Translations under genes and position numbers: made by a program
Part shown: positions 1-5,756 of the stretch, in pieces
Layout: each line of letters begins with the position of its first letter
Position numbering within the stretch: the stretch's first letter is position 1
Source of the DNA: DASWIG01 sp965371445
Lineage (GTDB): Bacteria; Acidobacteriota; Thermoanaerobaculia; Multivoradales; J023
Length of the DNA: 7,523 nt
Assembly: GCA_965371445.1 (NCBI GenBank)
Contig: CBDUYN010000296.1
Location: forward strand, 1-7,523
Reading direction: 5' to 3'
The notes under the pieces: generated by a model
Databases searched by the model: none
What the model was told of the DNA's origin: nothing
Seen by the model: the letters and a program-made list of their open reading frames with translations, nothing else

Positions 1-90
1 CGGCCGCCGGGACGCCGGCCGCCGGGACGCCGGCCGCCGGGACGCCGGCCGCCGGAACGCCGGCCGCCGAAATGCCGGCCGCCGAGGGCC
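1..90 (+). repeat. 15-bp tandem repeat coding for an A-A-G-T-P pentapeptide
   Basis: Six consecutive 15-bp units begin with CGGCCGCCG. The first three (1-45) are identical, the fourth differs by one base (G to A at 56), the fifth carries further changes that create an ATG, and the sixth is only partly conserved. Because the period is a multiple of three, the array is read as Ala-Ala-Gly-Thr-Pro repeats in the frame of the TPR gene. The array touches the left edge, so its true copy number is unknown. This is probably a flexible linker in the protein and a site of length variation. Confidence 0.93.
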
Positions 91-974
91 CGTCGGAGAT
101 CGAGGCGCTGATGAACAGTGTCACCGGCGCTTCGGGCTTCGAGGAGATCGGCGCCGAAACCTCCCTCGCGGATCTCGGGCTCGCGGACCTCCTCGACGAG
201 GAACCGGCGCCGCCGCCGGCCGCGCCGCCGCCGGCTCCGGCGGCCGGTGGCAACGACCGCGTCGTCTCCCTGATCGACGAGCTCGGCCTCGACGGCCTCG
301 AGGCTTTCGACGTGCCCACCGCCGAGGAGGAGCAAGCGGCCGCCGGCGCTCCGGCCCCTCTCGACGAGACCGGAATGAGCTGGCTCGACGAGGTCTCCAC
401 CCCGGAGCCCGAGGCGGAGGAGCAGGCCGAGTCGATCTTCGACGAGGAGGACGACTTTTTCGACCTCGCGGCCGCGCTCGAGGCCGAGATGGACGAAGAG
501 GCCGGAGGCGGTGTCGGGGAGCCTCCCGGGGAACAGAGCCTCCAGGACATCATCGACGGCTTCAAGCAAGGGGTGGCGGAGAACCTCTCCAGCGAAGATT
601 ACGACACCCACTTCAACCTGGGGATCGCCTATCGCGAGATGGGGCTCCTCGACGAAGCCATCGGCGAGTTCCAGCTCTCTTCCAAGGATCCGCGCCACAT
701 CGTCGACTCCAGCTCCATGCTGGGGATTTGTTTTCTCGAAAAGGGTCTGCCCGAGCTCGCGGTGCGTTGGTATCGCAAGGGCCTGGAAGCGCCCGGGATC
801 GCCGAGGAGCAGACCCTGGGCCTGCTCTACGACATGGCGGACGCCTACCTCCACCAGAGCGACGCGGAGGCCGCCTATCGGACCTTCGTCGAGATCTACG
901 GCATCAACAGCAACTACCGCGACGTCGCGGCCCGCGTCCAGGAGCTGACCGAGACCGAGACCCCGGCCTCCTAG
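3..974 (+). CDS. Acidic TPR-repeat protein, 5' end missing
   Basis: The reading frame is open from the left edge to TAG at 972-974. The first ATG, at 72, lies inside the degenerate fifth copy of the 15-bp repeat and has no ribosome binding site, so the real start is almost certainly upstream of the window. About 323 residues are visible: AAGTP repeats, then a long acidic, Pro/Ala-rich and probably disordered region with recurring short acidic/hydrophobic segments such as LIDELGLDGL, WLDEV and FDEEDDFFDL. The last 125 residues (about 177-285 counted from the ATG at 72) form two to three TPR-like helical hairpins, for example DTHFNLGIAYREMGLLDEAI. TPRs mediate protein-protein contacts. Similar acidic-linker plus TPR proteins occur in Acidobacteriota and deltaproteobacteria, but the exact partner is unknown. 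No signal peptide or membrane segment is visible in this part. Confidence 0.85.
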   Translation, partial: AAGTPAAGTPAAGTPAAGTPAAEMPAAEGPSEIEALMNSVTGASGFEEIGAETSLADLGLADLLDEEPAPPPAAPPPAPAAGGNDRVVSLIDELGLDGLEAFDVPTAEEEQAAAGAPAPLDETGMSWLDEVSTPEPEAEEQAESIFDEEDDFFDLAAALEAEMDEEAGGGVGEPPGEQSLQDIIDGFKQGVAENLSSEDYDTHFNLGIAYREMGLLDEAIGEFQLSSKDPRHIVDSSSMLGICFLEKGLPELAVRWYRKGLEAPGIAEEQTLGLLYDMADAYLHQSDAEAAYRTFVEIYGINSNYRDVAARVQELTETETPAS

Positions 975-980
975 GCCGGG
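962..980 (+). terminator. GC-rich hairpin over the stop codon of the TPR gene
   Basis: CCCGGCCT at 962-969 and AGGCCGGG at 973-980 form a perfect 8-bp stem with a 3-nt loop, and the stop codon TAG (972-974) lies in the loop and right arm. No U-tract follows, so it is not a classical intrinsic terminator. It could slow polymerase or protect the 3' end. Confidence 0.45.
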
Positions 981-1016
981 AACCTTGCGGGCGAAAGGAC
1001 GCTCCAATCCTTCTTC

Positions 1017-1055
1017 GTAGGGCAGGCTACGCGCCCCGGACGGAGCCTGCCCTAC
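1017..1055. repeat. Perfect 12-bp inverted repeat between two genes
   Basis: GTAGGGCAGGCT at 1017-1028 is the exact reverse complement of AGCCTGCCCTAC at 1044-1055, separated by 15 GC-rich bases. It ends 14 bp before the next start codon. No T-run follows, so a REP-like interspersed palindrome is as likely as a terminator. Its position would put a strong hairpin in the 5' leader of the downstream gene. Confidence 0.7.
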
Positions 1056-1069
1056 CCAAAAACGAAGCG

Positions 1070-2167
1070 ATGGAATCTCACGCCGAGGACTCCCACAACA
1101 AGATCCTTCCCGCGGCGCTCGTGCTAGTCGCGGTGGTGGTGGCGGCACTCCTCCTTCAGCCTCGCATCCGGGAGGCCCTGGCCCCGGAGCTCCGGACCGC
1201 CTGGGTCGGCATTGAAGTCGAGGGCACCGGCGTCGCGGAGATCGGTCCGGTCGAGATCGAGGCCGGAACGCGTTTCACGCTCCATGCCGTGCTCGAAGGC
1301 GAGGACCGTCAGGGCCGAAGCGTCTACTACACCCTGGCTCCGGCGATCCGCTTCATCGGGGGTCCGATCGTCGCCGCGGACCGCCTGCGGCGCTGGAACC
1401 GTCCGCGCGAGGTCGTGATCCGCTGGTTCACCGTCGAGGGGGTACCGCCCTACGTCGAGCTGTCCGGGACCGAGGACCTCGAAGGCTGGGGTTTTCAAGA
1501 GCTCTACCGCTCCGACTGGCCGCTCGCCTGGTCGATCCCCGGCGACGTCGACCCCGCCCGCGACCACCACCTGGCCGGCGGCGGCGTGGACCTCGTACAG
1601 CGGTTCGGCACCTTGCGCTACCAGGTCAGCTTCGAGCTCTACGGCCTCGGCGAAGAGATCCTCCCGGGGGAGTGGATCCGTTCCTGGGGCGCCGAAGAGG
1701 TGCAGGCTCAGGTGGAGCGCTTCCCGACGGTCCACCTGGTGTTGCCCGGACGCCTCGCTCCGGCGTCCAAAGTCTTCGGCCTGACGCAGCTCGTCGCGCT
1801 CTCCGGATCGCCGCCGGAGCTCGGCCGGGAGGTCGTCGACTTGGCGGCGAAGCGCCTCGCCTACAGCCGCACGACGGTGATCCGGGATCAGATCCACGCC
1901 GCCGGAAAACGTCTCGAAGAGCTCGTCTGGACGAGGGCCGACATCGTCGAGGAGACGAGCCGCTGGGGCGAGGACGCGAGCCCCGGCGACCTGGTGCGTG
2001 TCGGCGACCGCATGGTGGTCCTTTACGAGGATCGCGGCAAGCCGGAGGTTCTCGACTACGACGACCTGTGTTTCGACTATGCTCTGGGGACCGCGGTGCG
2101 CCGGCTGGGCGACGTTTTCTCGGGCGACGGTGTCGTCGAGCTGGCGTCGCTGGCGCCGCGAGACTGA
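1070..2167 (+). CDS. Membrane-anchored protein of unknown function
   Basis: This 365-aa protein was not assigned to a known family. The frame is open far upstream, inside the TPR gene, but ATG 1070 is chosen because it is the first start after the TPR stop, the polypeptide then begins MESHAEDSHNK, and a hydrophobic helix follows at residues 12-29. The ribosome binding site is weak (GAAG). The single N-terminal helix suggests a signal anchor with the remaining ~335 residues outside the cytoplasm. The segment at about 46-135 is rich in alternating hydrophobic residues and looks like beta-sandwich material. A charged helical stretch near residues 265-300 (KRLAYSRTTVIRDQIHAAGK) and a C-terminal segment with VRVGDRMVVLYED follow. 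Codon use matches the flanking genes. It lies 20 bp before a small ORF that leads into the GDPD gene, so cotranscription is possible. Confidence 0.8.
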   Translation: MESHAEDSHNKILPAALVLVAVVVAALLLQPRIREALAPELRTAWVGIEVEGTGVAEIGPVEIEAGTRFTLHAVLEGEDRQGRSVYYTLAPAIRFIGGPIVAADRLRRWNRPREVVIRWFTVEGVPPYVELSGTEDLEGWGFQELYRSDWPLAWSIPGDVDPARDHHLAGGGVDLVQRFGTLRYQVSFELYGLGEEILPGEWIRSWGAEEVQAQVERFPTVHLVLPGRLAPASKVFGLTQLVALSGSPPELGREVVDLAAKRLAYSRTTVIRDQIHAAGKRLEELVWTRADIVEETSRWGEDASPGDLVRVGDRMVVLYEDRGKPEVLDYDDLCFDYALGTAVRRLGDVFSGDGVVELASLAPRD

Positions 2168-2186
2168 CAGGAGAAAGAAGGAGAGG

Positions 2187-2231
2187 ATGGCAAGAAAGCT
2201 CACGGAGACGGTCCTCCGGAGGCTCGGGTGA
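2187..2231 (+). CDS. Possible 14-codon leader peptide overlapping the GDPD start
   Basis: ATG 2187 opens a 14-residue ORF, MARKLTETVLRRLG, ending with TGA at 2229-2231. The purine-rich tract AGGAGAAAGAAGGAGAGG (2169-2186) sits directly before the ATG and is the strongest Shine-Dalgarno-like stretch in the region, though its best matches are placed either close to (3 nt) or far from (13 nt) the ATG. The stop overlaps the GTG start of the GDPD gene as GTGA, the typical layout for translational coupling. It might be a coupling leader, or the remains of an older N-terminus. Expression is unproven. Confidence 0.4.
   Translation: MARKLTETVLRRLG
2218..2222 (+). promoter_or_regulatory. Ribosome binding site that fixes the GDPD GTG start
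   Basis: GGAGG at 2218-2222 lies 5 nt before GTG 2228. There is no ATG or TTG in frame between this GTG and the conserved HRG motif, so the site decides the start. It lies inside the 14-codon ORF, so ribosomes translating that ORF would pass over it. Confidence 0.65.
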
Positions 2232-3247
2232 GAACGGAGCCGCACTGTCCCCCTGGGGGGATCAAGGGGGGGAGACACTGCCTCACCGTCCTTGTCCTGG
2301 CGCTCGTCGCCTTCGGCTGCGGCAGCGCCGGGATCGAGCGTCCGTCCGGCGAAGCATTCGACGTCCAGGGGCACCGCGGCGCCCGGGGGCTCCTGCCGGA
2401 GAACACCCTCGAGGCCTTCGAGCTGGCCCTGGAGCTCGGCGTCACCACGCTGGAGCTCGACCTGGGCGTCACCCGCGACCGGGTCGTCGTGGTCTCCCAC
2501 GATCGTGCCGTCAACCCCAAGGTCTGCCGTGGGGGCGGCGAGGAGCTTCTGCGGGACCTCGACCTCGCCGAGGTTCAGAGCCTCGACTGTGGGAGCCTCA
2601 ACCCGGACCCGTTTCGCTTCCCCGAGCCGCCGCGCCAGAACGTCCCCGGGGCGAAGATTCCCACCCTCGCCGAGGTCTTCGACCTGGCCGCGAAGAAAGA
2701 CGACGGTGTCCGCTTCAACGTCGAGATCAAGATCGATCCCCTCGTCGACGACACGGTTCCCCTCGAGGAATTCGTGGACCTCGTCGTCGGCCTCGTCCAG
2801 GAGCGAGGCTTGACGGACCGGGTCACGGTCCAGTCGTTCGCCTGGCGGGCGTTGGAGCTGGTCAAAGACCGCGATCGAACGATCGAGACCGCGGCTCTCC
2901 TCTCCCGCGGCGAATTGAACGCGGCCCAAGGCGACGGCACCTCGGCCTGGCTCAACGGCTTGAGCTTCGAGACCGCGGGTGGCACCTGTCTGGGGCTGCT
3001 CGAGGCCGCGGCGTCCTACGTCGACGTCTTCTCGCCCATCTGGCGCCTGGTCATGCCGGGCAGCCCCGGCTACTGCGGCTCGACGGTCGAAGAGATCCGG
3101 GTCGCCGGCTTTTCCGTCGTCCCCTGGACAGTCAACTCGCGGCGTCGGATGGCTGAGCTCTTCAACCTGGGCGTCGACGGGCTGATTACCGACTATCCGG
3201 ACGTCCTGGTGGACTGGTTGCGCGAAGAGGGCGTCCCGGTTCGCTAG
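2228..3247 (+). CDS. Exported glycerophosphodiester phosphodiesterase (GDPD family)
   Basis: The enzyme hydrolyses glycerophosphodiesters to glycerol-3-phosphate and the free alcohol, a step in phospholipid head-group recycling. All core GDPD motifs are visible in the 339-aa product: HRG with catalytic His49 followed by PENT (57-60), metal-ligand pair Glu76 and Asp78 in LELD, second His91 in VVSHD, Glu166 and Lys168 in NVEIK, VQSFAW near 201-206, and the C-terminal GVDGLITDYP (316-324) typical of the TIM-barrel end. Residues 19-31 are hydrophobic and end in AFGC. This could be a lipobox with Cys31, although the -3 and -2 positions are not ideal, so a lipoprotein or other exported form is inferred. 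Residues 1-18 are unusual for a signal peptide because the DNA beneath (2243-2280) is a G/C-tract imperfect palindrome. The start is GTG with GGAGG 5 nt upstream. The length is in the normal range for bacterial GDPDs. Confidence 0.93.
   Translation: MRTEPHCPPGGIKGGRHCLTVLVLALVAFGCGSAGIERPSGEAFDVQGHRGARGLLPENTLEAFELALELGVTTLELDLGVTRDRVVVVSHDRAVNPKVCRGGGEELLRDLDLAEVQSLDCGSLNPDPFRFPEPPRQNVPGAKIPTLAEVFDLAAKKDDGVRFNVEIKIDPLVDDTVPLEEFVDLVVGLVQERGLTDRVTVQSFAWRALELVKDRDRTIETAALLSRGELNAAQGDGTSAWLNGLSFETAGGTCLGLLEAAASYVDVFSPIWRLVMPGSPGYCGSTVEEIRVAGFSVVPWTVNSRRRMAELFNLGVDGLITDYPDVLVDWLREEGVPVR
2243..2280 (+). other. Imperfect palindrome with C and G tracts inside the GDPD start region
   Basis: CACTGTCCCCCTGGGGGG is followed by ATCAAGGGGGGAGACACTG. 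The outer parts (CACTGTC and GACACTG) and the inner C5/G6 tracts can pair imperfectly. In mRNA this would fold just after the GTG start and could lower initiation unless ribosomes arrive from the upstream small ORF. Confidence 0.45.
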
Positions 3248-3394
3248 AACGCTTGCCGGCCCCCACCTTTTGGGTTCAGCGCGGAGTCGACCCTGCCGCC
3301 GGCGTTGCGCAAGGAGGCGAGCAAGAAGGTTCGTCGCCACGGCCATAAGAAGAAGAAGGAGCCTCAAGAGGGGACGGAAATCCATGTGCGCTGA
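3248..3394 (+). pseudogene. Coding-like tail in frame after the GDPD stop
   Basis: Directly after the GDPD TAG the same frame stays open for 48 codons to TGA at 3392-3394. The later part has protein-like composition, very basic and lysine-rich (RKEASKKVRRHGHKKKK), then ends EGTEIHVR. No convincing start is present; TTG 3305 has no ribosome binding site. It looks like the 3' end of another gene whose upstream part was lost, or chance openness in GC-rich DNA. No family was recognised. Confidence 0.3.
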
Positions 3395-3426
3395 TTCGGC
3401 GGCGCTCGACGAGGGCCGTTAGTGCC

Positions 3427-3631
3427 CTACAACTCGCTCTCGTCAATGCCCGCGATTCCCATGAAGAACCTGAGAAGGCCGAGCTTCAGATCTTGGTTAC
3501 CGTGGATCGGAATCGAAATTCGGTTCGGATTCCCTTCCTTGGCATACGTGGTGACTGCCGCTGGTTCTTCGGAGCTCCCAACCCCTCTTCTCCAGGAGGC
3601 GAGCGAATCTCTTCCCGGAGACCGTCTTCAA
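3427..3631 (-). pseudogene. hicA: HicA-family mRNA interferase toxin, frameshifted, no hicB visible
   Basis: HicA toxins are small double-stranded-RNA-binding-fold ribonucleases that cleave mRNA and are neutralised by HicB. On the minus strand, TTG 3631 with GGAG 8 nt upstream begins KTVSGKRFARLLEKRGWELR, followed by RTSGSHHV with the active-site His of the G-S-H-H motif. After HHV the frame shifts: the family sequence continues one base later as AKEGNPNRISIPIHGNQ and DLKLGLLRFFMGIAG, ending IDESEL and TAG at 3427-3429. The total length of 205 nt confirms an indel (+1, or loss of two bases) near 3544. Without it the gene would be a full-length HicA of about 68 residues. The unshifted frame runs on only briefly as unrelated sequence. 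No HicB-like ORF is seen on either side. Likely an inactive relic; a sequencing error is the main alternative. Confidence 0.85.
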
Positions 3632-3689
3632 AATGCGATCTCCAGGACACGATCCTCCTGTCCGCGGAGTTATGGGAACCAAGAGCCTA

Positions 3690-3703
3690 GGTCCGCGCGG
3701 ACC
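3690..3703. promoter_or_regulatory. Perfect 14-bp palindrome upstream of hicA
   Basis: GGTCCGCGCGGACC is its own reverse complement and lies 58 bp upstream of the hicA TTG start. HicB-type antitoxins often autoregulate by binding palindromes in the promoter region, so this could be a relic operator. Chance is also possible in GC-rich DNA. Confidence 0.4.
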
Positions 3704-3795
3704 GTAAGATGCTATCAGATGGCCCACAGCCTGGGAAGATTTCGGCGCTTCATCGGCTCCTCGCCGGAATCCGGGGGCAGGGCGACCGCGGCGAG

Positions 3796-3830
3796 CCCCC
3801 TCTGAGTGCCACCCCCCCTCTGAGTGCCAC
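3796..3830. repeat. Two copies of an 18-bp tandem repeat
   Basis: CCCCCTCTGAGTGCCAC occurs at 3796-3812 and 3814-3830, a period of 18. On the minus strand the unit reads GTGGCACTCAGAGGGGG. It has the same head-plus-G-tract plan as the arrays at 4736-4791 and 7393-7523. Confidence 0.85.
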
Positions 3831-4735
3831 CTATTAGAAGGCTCTTGTCAAGTAGATACATTCCCCCATTCGCAGAATTTCCGGAAAAATCTGCGTCCGG
3901 ATCCGGTTCGGTTCGGTCCGGCACGGCCGTTCCCGCCACATCGCCCGGTTTGCGCGCCCGCTTCTTCTTTGGGTCCGTGTCGGTTCGTCAGGATCCGCAC
4001 CAGCCACCCATCAGGTTCAAGGCAACGACCGCGGCAAAGCCGGCCGTCGGCCCCTGGCACCGCAGTGCCCCAGAAGATCGTCGGTTCCGAGATCGAGCTC
4101 AAGCGCCTGCCGGCCTATGCCCCGACGGGAGCTTTCCACCGGCCGTGATCGAGGCGATCCTCCAGGCGTCCGGAGGGTTCAACCCCGAGGCGGCGTTTCC
4201 CCAGAGGAGCTTTCCTCGGGCCTGGCCATTCGTCGGGGGGCGGCTGCCGCCACCGCCGCCACGGCCACCGAGTCGCCGGCTGGTCATCAACCAAGTCGGC
4301 GAGAAGTGGAAGATCGTCTGGCGCGGCGAGATCCCGACGGTTCACGTTCCCTGCCGCGCGGAAACAGGGCTCCCAAACGAGACGACGGCCACTCACCACG
4401 TCCCGATCCGGGAGAAACAGTTCGCGCGCAGCGATCCGGCGCGCGACCCTCCGTGATGAAGGACTGACCTCCACCGCCGTGCACCGTCGTGCCGTCGGTT
4501 GGCTGAGCGGTTTTCGGTCTCGGCCAGGGAGAGCTGCGTTTCGACCCTTGCTATGTCGTCATTTTCGTCTTCGAACGGCCTGTCGAGCGCCGTTTGAAGG
4601 GATCTCAAGGCCAAATCCGCTCGGCTTGGCCGGGCGCCACGCTCGTGAGGCCCGATTCCGCAGTCAGCGAAGCGTCCCTCAGCAGGTGAAATCTGGCGTA
4701 AACCGTTGAAAACAAGGGGCTTGTGAAGCGCATGG
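3831..4735. other. Gene-poor stretch with coding-like debris
   Basis: No convincing gene is visible in these 905 bases. Several long ORFs exist on both strands, but they are arginine/proline-rich, lack ribosome binding sites and match no family I know. A few short segments look like decayed coding sequence: GTG 4065 opens a 27-residue frame containing KIVGSEIELKRLPAYAPTGA before TGA 4146-4148, and the plus strand near 4285-4335 reads LVINQVGEKWKIVWRGEIP. These lie in different frames, consistent with an old, frameshifted gene. GGTTC-GGTTC-GGTCC mini-repeats occur near 3906-3920. A TTGACA hexamer on the minus strand near 3849-3854 has no matching -10. Confidence 0.5.
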
Positions 4736-4791
4736 CACCTCAAGAGGGGCACCTCAAGAGGGGCACCTCAAGAGGGGCACCTCAAGAGGGG
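4736..4791. repeat. Four perfect 14-bp tandem repeats
   Basis: CACCTCAAGAGGGG is repeated four times without change (4736, 4750, 4764, 4778). The period of 14 breaks any reading frame, so the array is not a protein repeat. Each unit contains CCTC-AA-GAGG, a small inverted repeat, followed by a G tract. A 12-nt match to the unit (CCTCAAGAGGGG) also occurs alone at 3362-3373. Confidence 0.95.
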
Positions 4792-4824
4792 GCCGTTCGT
4801 CCATGCGCCCGCATTCGGCGTGGC

Positions 4825-4928
4825 TCTGTTCTTGAACCCCAACGGGGTTCTATACCGAAGCCCAGGGTAAGCGAAGCGCCACCCTGGGTAGACGTCACTC
4901 CGAATTCCGGACCCTGAAAGGGTTGTAT
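4825..4928 (-). mobile_element. Multi-hairpin repeat element, copy A (inverted to copy B)
   Basis: Three hairpins follow one another: GAACCCC/GGGGTTC (4834-4850, 3-nt loop), CCCAGGGT/ACCCTGGG (4861-4888, 12-nt GCG-containing loop) and ACCCT/AGGGT (4911-4923). Its reverse complement aligns over its whole length with copy B at 5019-5121. The central 33 bp (4858-4890) are identical to 5056-5088. Differences within other stems are often compensated, so pairing is kept. No ORF is carried, so this resembles a non-autonomous REP- or MITE-like repeat. From memory, elements built from CCCAGGGT and AACCCC...GGGGTT hairpins are abundant in some planctomycete and related genomes. Copy number here is unknown. 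Confidence 0.75.
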
Positions 4929-5018
4929 CTCTGACCTTTCCGTCAGCTGGAGGCCTGCGGATTACTCGGGCGGCTCACTGTGACGTCTCGACACGGTTGA
5001 GGCTGTGGCGAGTCCTCT

Positions 5019-5135
5019 ATACAGCCCCTTCAGGGCTGGAATTGTGGTGGCTCTGTACCCAGGGTGGCGCTTCGCTTACCCTGGGCTTAAGTATAAAACC
5101 CCCTTGGGGTTTGGGAACAGACCCTGCGGGTCTGT
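5019..5135 (+). mobile_element. Multi-hairpin repeat element, copy B with an extra terminal hairpin
   Basis: This is the same element as copy A in the opposite orientation: AGCCC/GGGCT (5023-5037), CCCAGGGT/ACCCTGGG (5058-5085) and AAACCCC/GGGGTTT (5096-5112, 3-nt loop). The shared similarity ends near GAACAGA (5115-5121). Copy B continues into a further perfect 8-bp hairpin, ACAGACCC/GGGTCTGT (5117-5135), that copy A lacks. Copies A and B face each other across about 90 bp and could form one long cruciform. No coding sequence is visible between them. Confidence 0.75.
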
Positions 5136-5212
5136 GCGTGCGCCTCATCGTTATCATCCAGTTTCTGGTCTCCATCTCTTCCTTGTCGCTCTTCGTCTTG
5201 CGGCCTCCGGTC

Positions 5213-5287
5213 GCCCAACGTGACGCTCAGCGACCAGAGGAGCCGCGTAGCGGCGGAGATGGTCCGCCTGGAGTTGCTGGGTTGGAC
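5213..5287 (-). other. attC-like integron recombination site
   Basis: Read on the minus strand, the 75-nt site starts with GTCCAAC (R'' consensus RYYYAAC) and ends with GTTGGGC (R' consensus GTTRRRY, cleaved after the G). Inside, CTCCAGGCGGACC and GGTCGCTGAG pair over 10 bases, leaving three unpaired bases on the 5' half, like the extrahelical bases that give attC sites their polarity. Spacers of 5-6 nt separate the R and L parts, and the tip is a GCCGC/GCGGC hairpin with a 3-nt loop (5242-5254). R boxes, spacers and extrahelical bases all agree on minus-strand orientation, which is also the orientation of the genes ending at 5403. An ordinary imperfect hairpin is the alternative. No integrase gene and no second attC were found. 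Confidence 0.55.
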
Positions 5288-5402
5288 GTCCTCGTTTCAA
5301 TGTCGATCGTAACGGGAAGCGGCCAAGATCTTGACGCTGCTCCATCCTGGAGAAAGAGCGAAAGACTATCGAGTAGACTCTTTACATCAATGACTCCAAG
5401 AG

Positions 5403-5750
5403 TCAAGCTGCGATTTGACGACCTCCGATCAGCTTTAGACACAGATCATGCATGGCGACGAGCTCTCGTTGATACTCCTGCTGAGCCATCTCAGTCGGCA
5501 AGGCTTCGAACAAGTCTGGCAACTGCACGCCACGACTCATGATCTCGTCTGCCGTCTCGTCCGCGAGAGTCTCGCGGACAAACTGGCAATTTTCGACGTG
5601 AAAGACGAGCCGAACCGAATCTGTAGAGCTAATCGCGCCGCTCATGAGGGACTCCACGGTCCCCAGACAGATCAGAGCGAAAGAAGTGGTTTGCTGGCGT
5701 CGATCCGTCGCCTGCAAGAGCAAATCTTTGAGATGGATGAAGTCGTTCAT
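5403..5750 (-). CDS. Small soluble protein, possible immunity protein of a gene pair
   Basis: This is a 115-aa product starting at ATG 5750. GAGG, overlapping the stop codon of the preceding gene, sits 5 nt upstream, and only 6 bp separate the two genes. The protein is leucine-rich, mildly acidic and without membrane segments. The middle part (FALICLGTVESLMSGAIS, then a segment ending with IMSRGVQLPDLFEALP) looks like an all-helical fold. It is faintly reminiscent of DUF3969-type proteins, which occur as candidate immunity proteins, but this is a weak memory-based resemblance. The order (small basic protein first, acidic helical protein second) fits a toxin-immunity or toxin-antitoxin module. 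The attC-like site lies 115 bp beyond its stop codon. Confidence 0.75.
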   Translation of the reverse strand: MNDFIHLKDLLLQATDRRQQTTSFALICLGTVESLMSGAISSTDSVRLVFHVENCQFVRETLADETADEIMSRGVQLPDLFEALPTEMAQQEYQRELVAMHDLCLKLIGGRQIAA

Positions 5751-5756
5751 GGTTCC

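Noticed and set aside
1672..3156. A 494-codon plus-strand frame overlapping the same genes
   Set aside because: Extremely arginine/proline-rich, no start signal and no motifs; the GDPD frame carries all catalytic motifs.
1124..3385. A 753-codon open frame on the minus strand opposite the membrane protein and GDPD genes
   Set aside because: It is antisense to two supported genes, is Arg/Asp/Gly-rich with no domain signature, and results from the lack of stops in GC-rich codons read backwards.
3824..4456. A 210-codon plus-strand frame in the gene-poor stretch
   Set aside because: Proline/arginine-rich low-complexity product, no ribosome binding site, starts within repeat-flanking DNA, and several other frames are equally open there.
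4495..4560. Bases resembling the D-arm and T-arm of a serine/leucine tRNA (GGCTGAGCGG and TTCGACCC)
   Set aside because: No acceptor stem, anticodon stem or CCA-adjacent pairing can be built around them.
4393..4752. A 119-codon minus-strand frame
   Set aside because: It begins inside the 14-bp tandem array, has no ribosome binding site, and its sequence has no recognisable domain.
4723..4917. A 64-codon plus-strand frame across the 14-bp array and hairpin copy A
   Set aside because: It translates the repeats in shifting frames and structured non-coding DNA; no conserved protein features.
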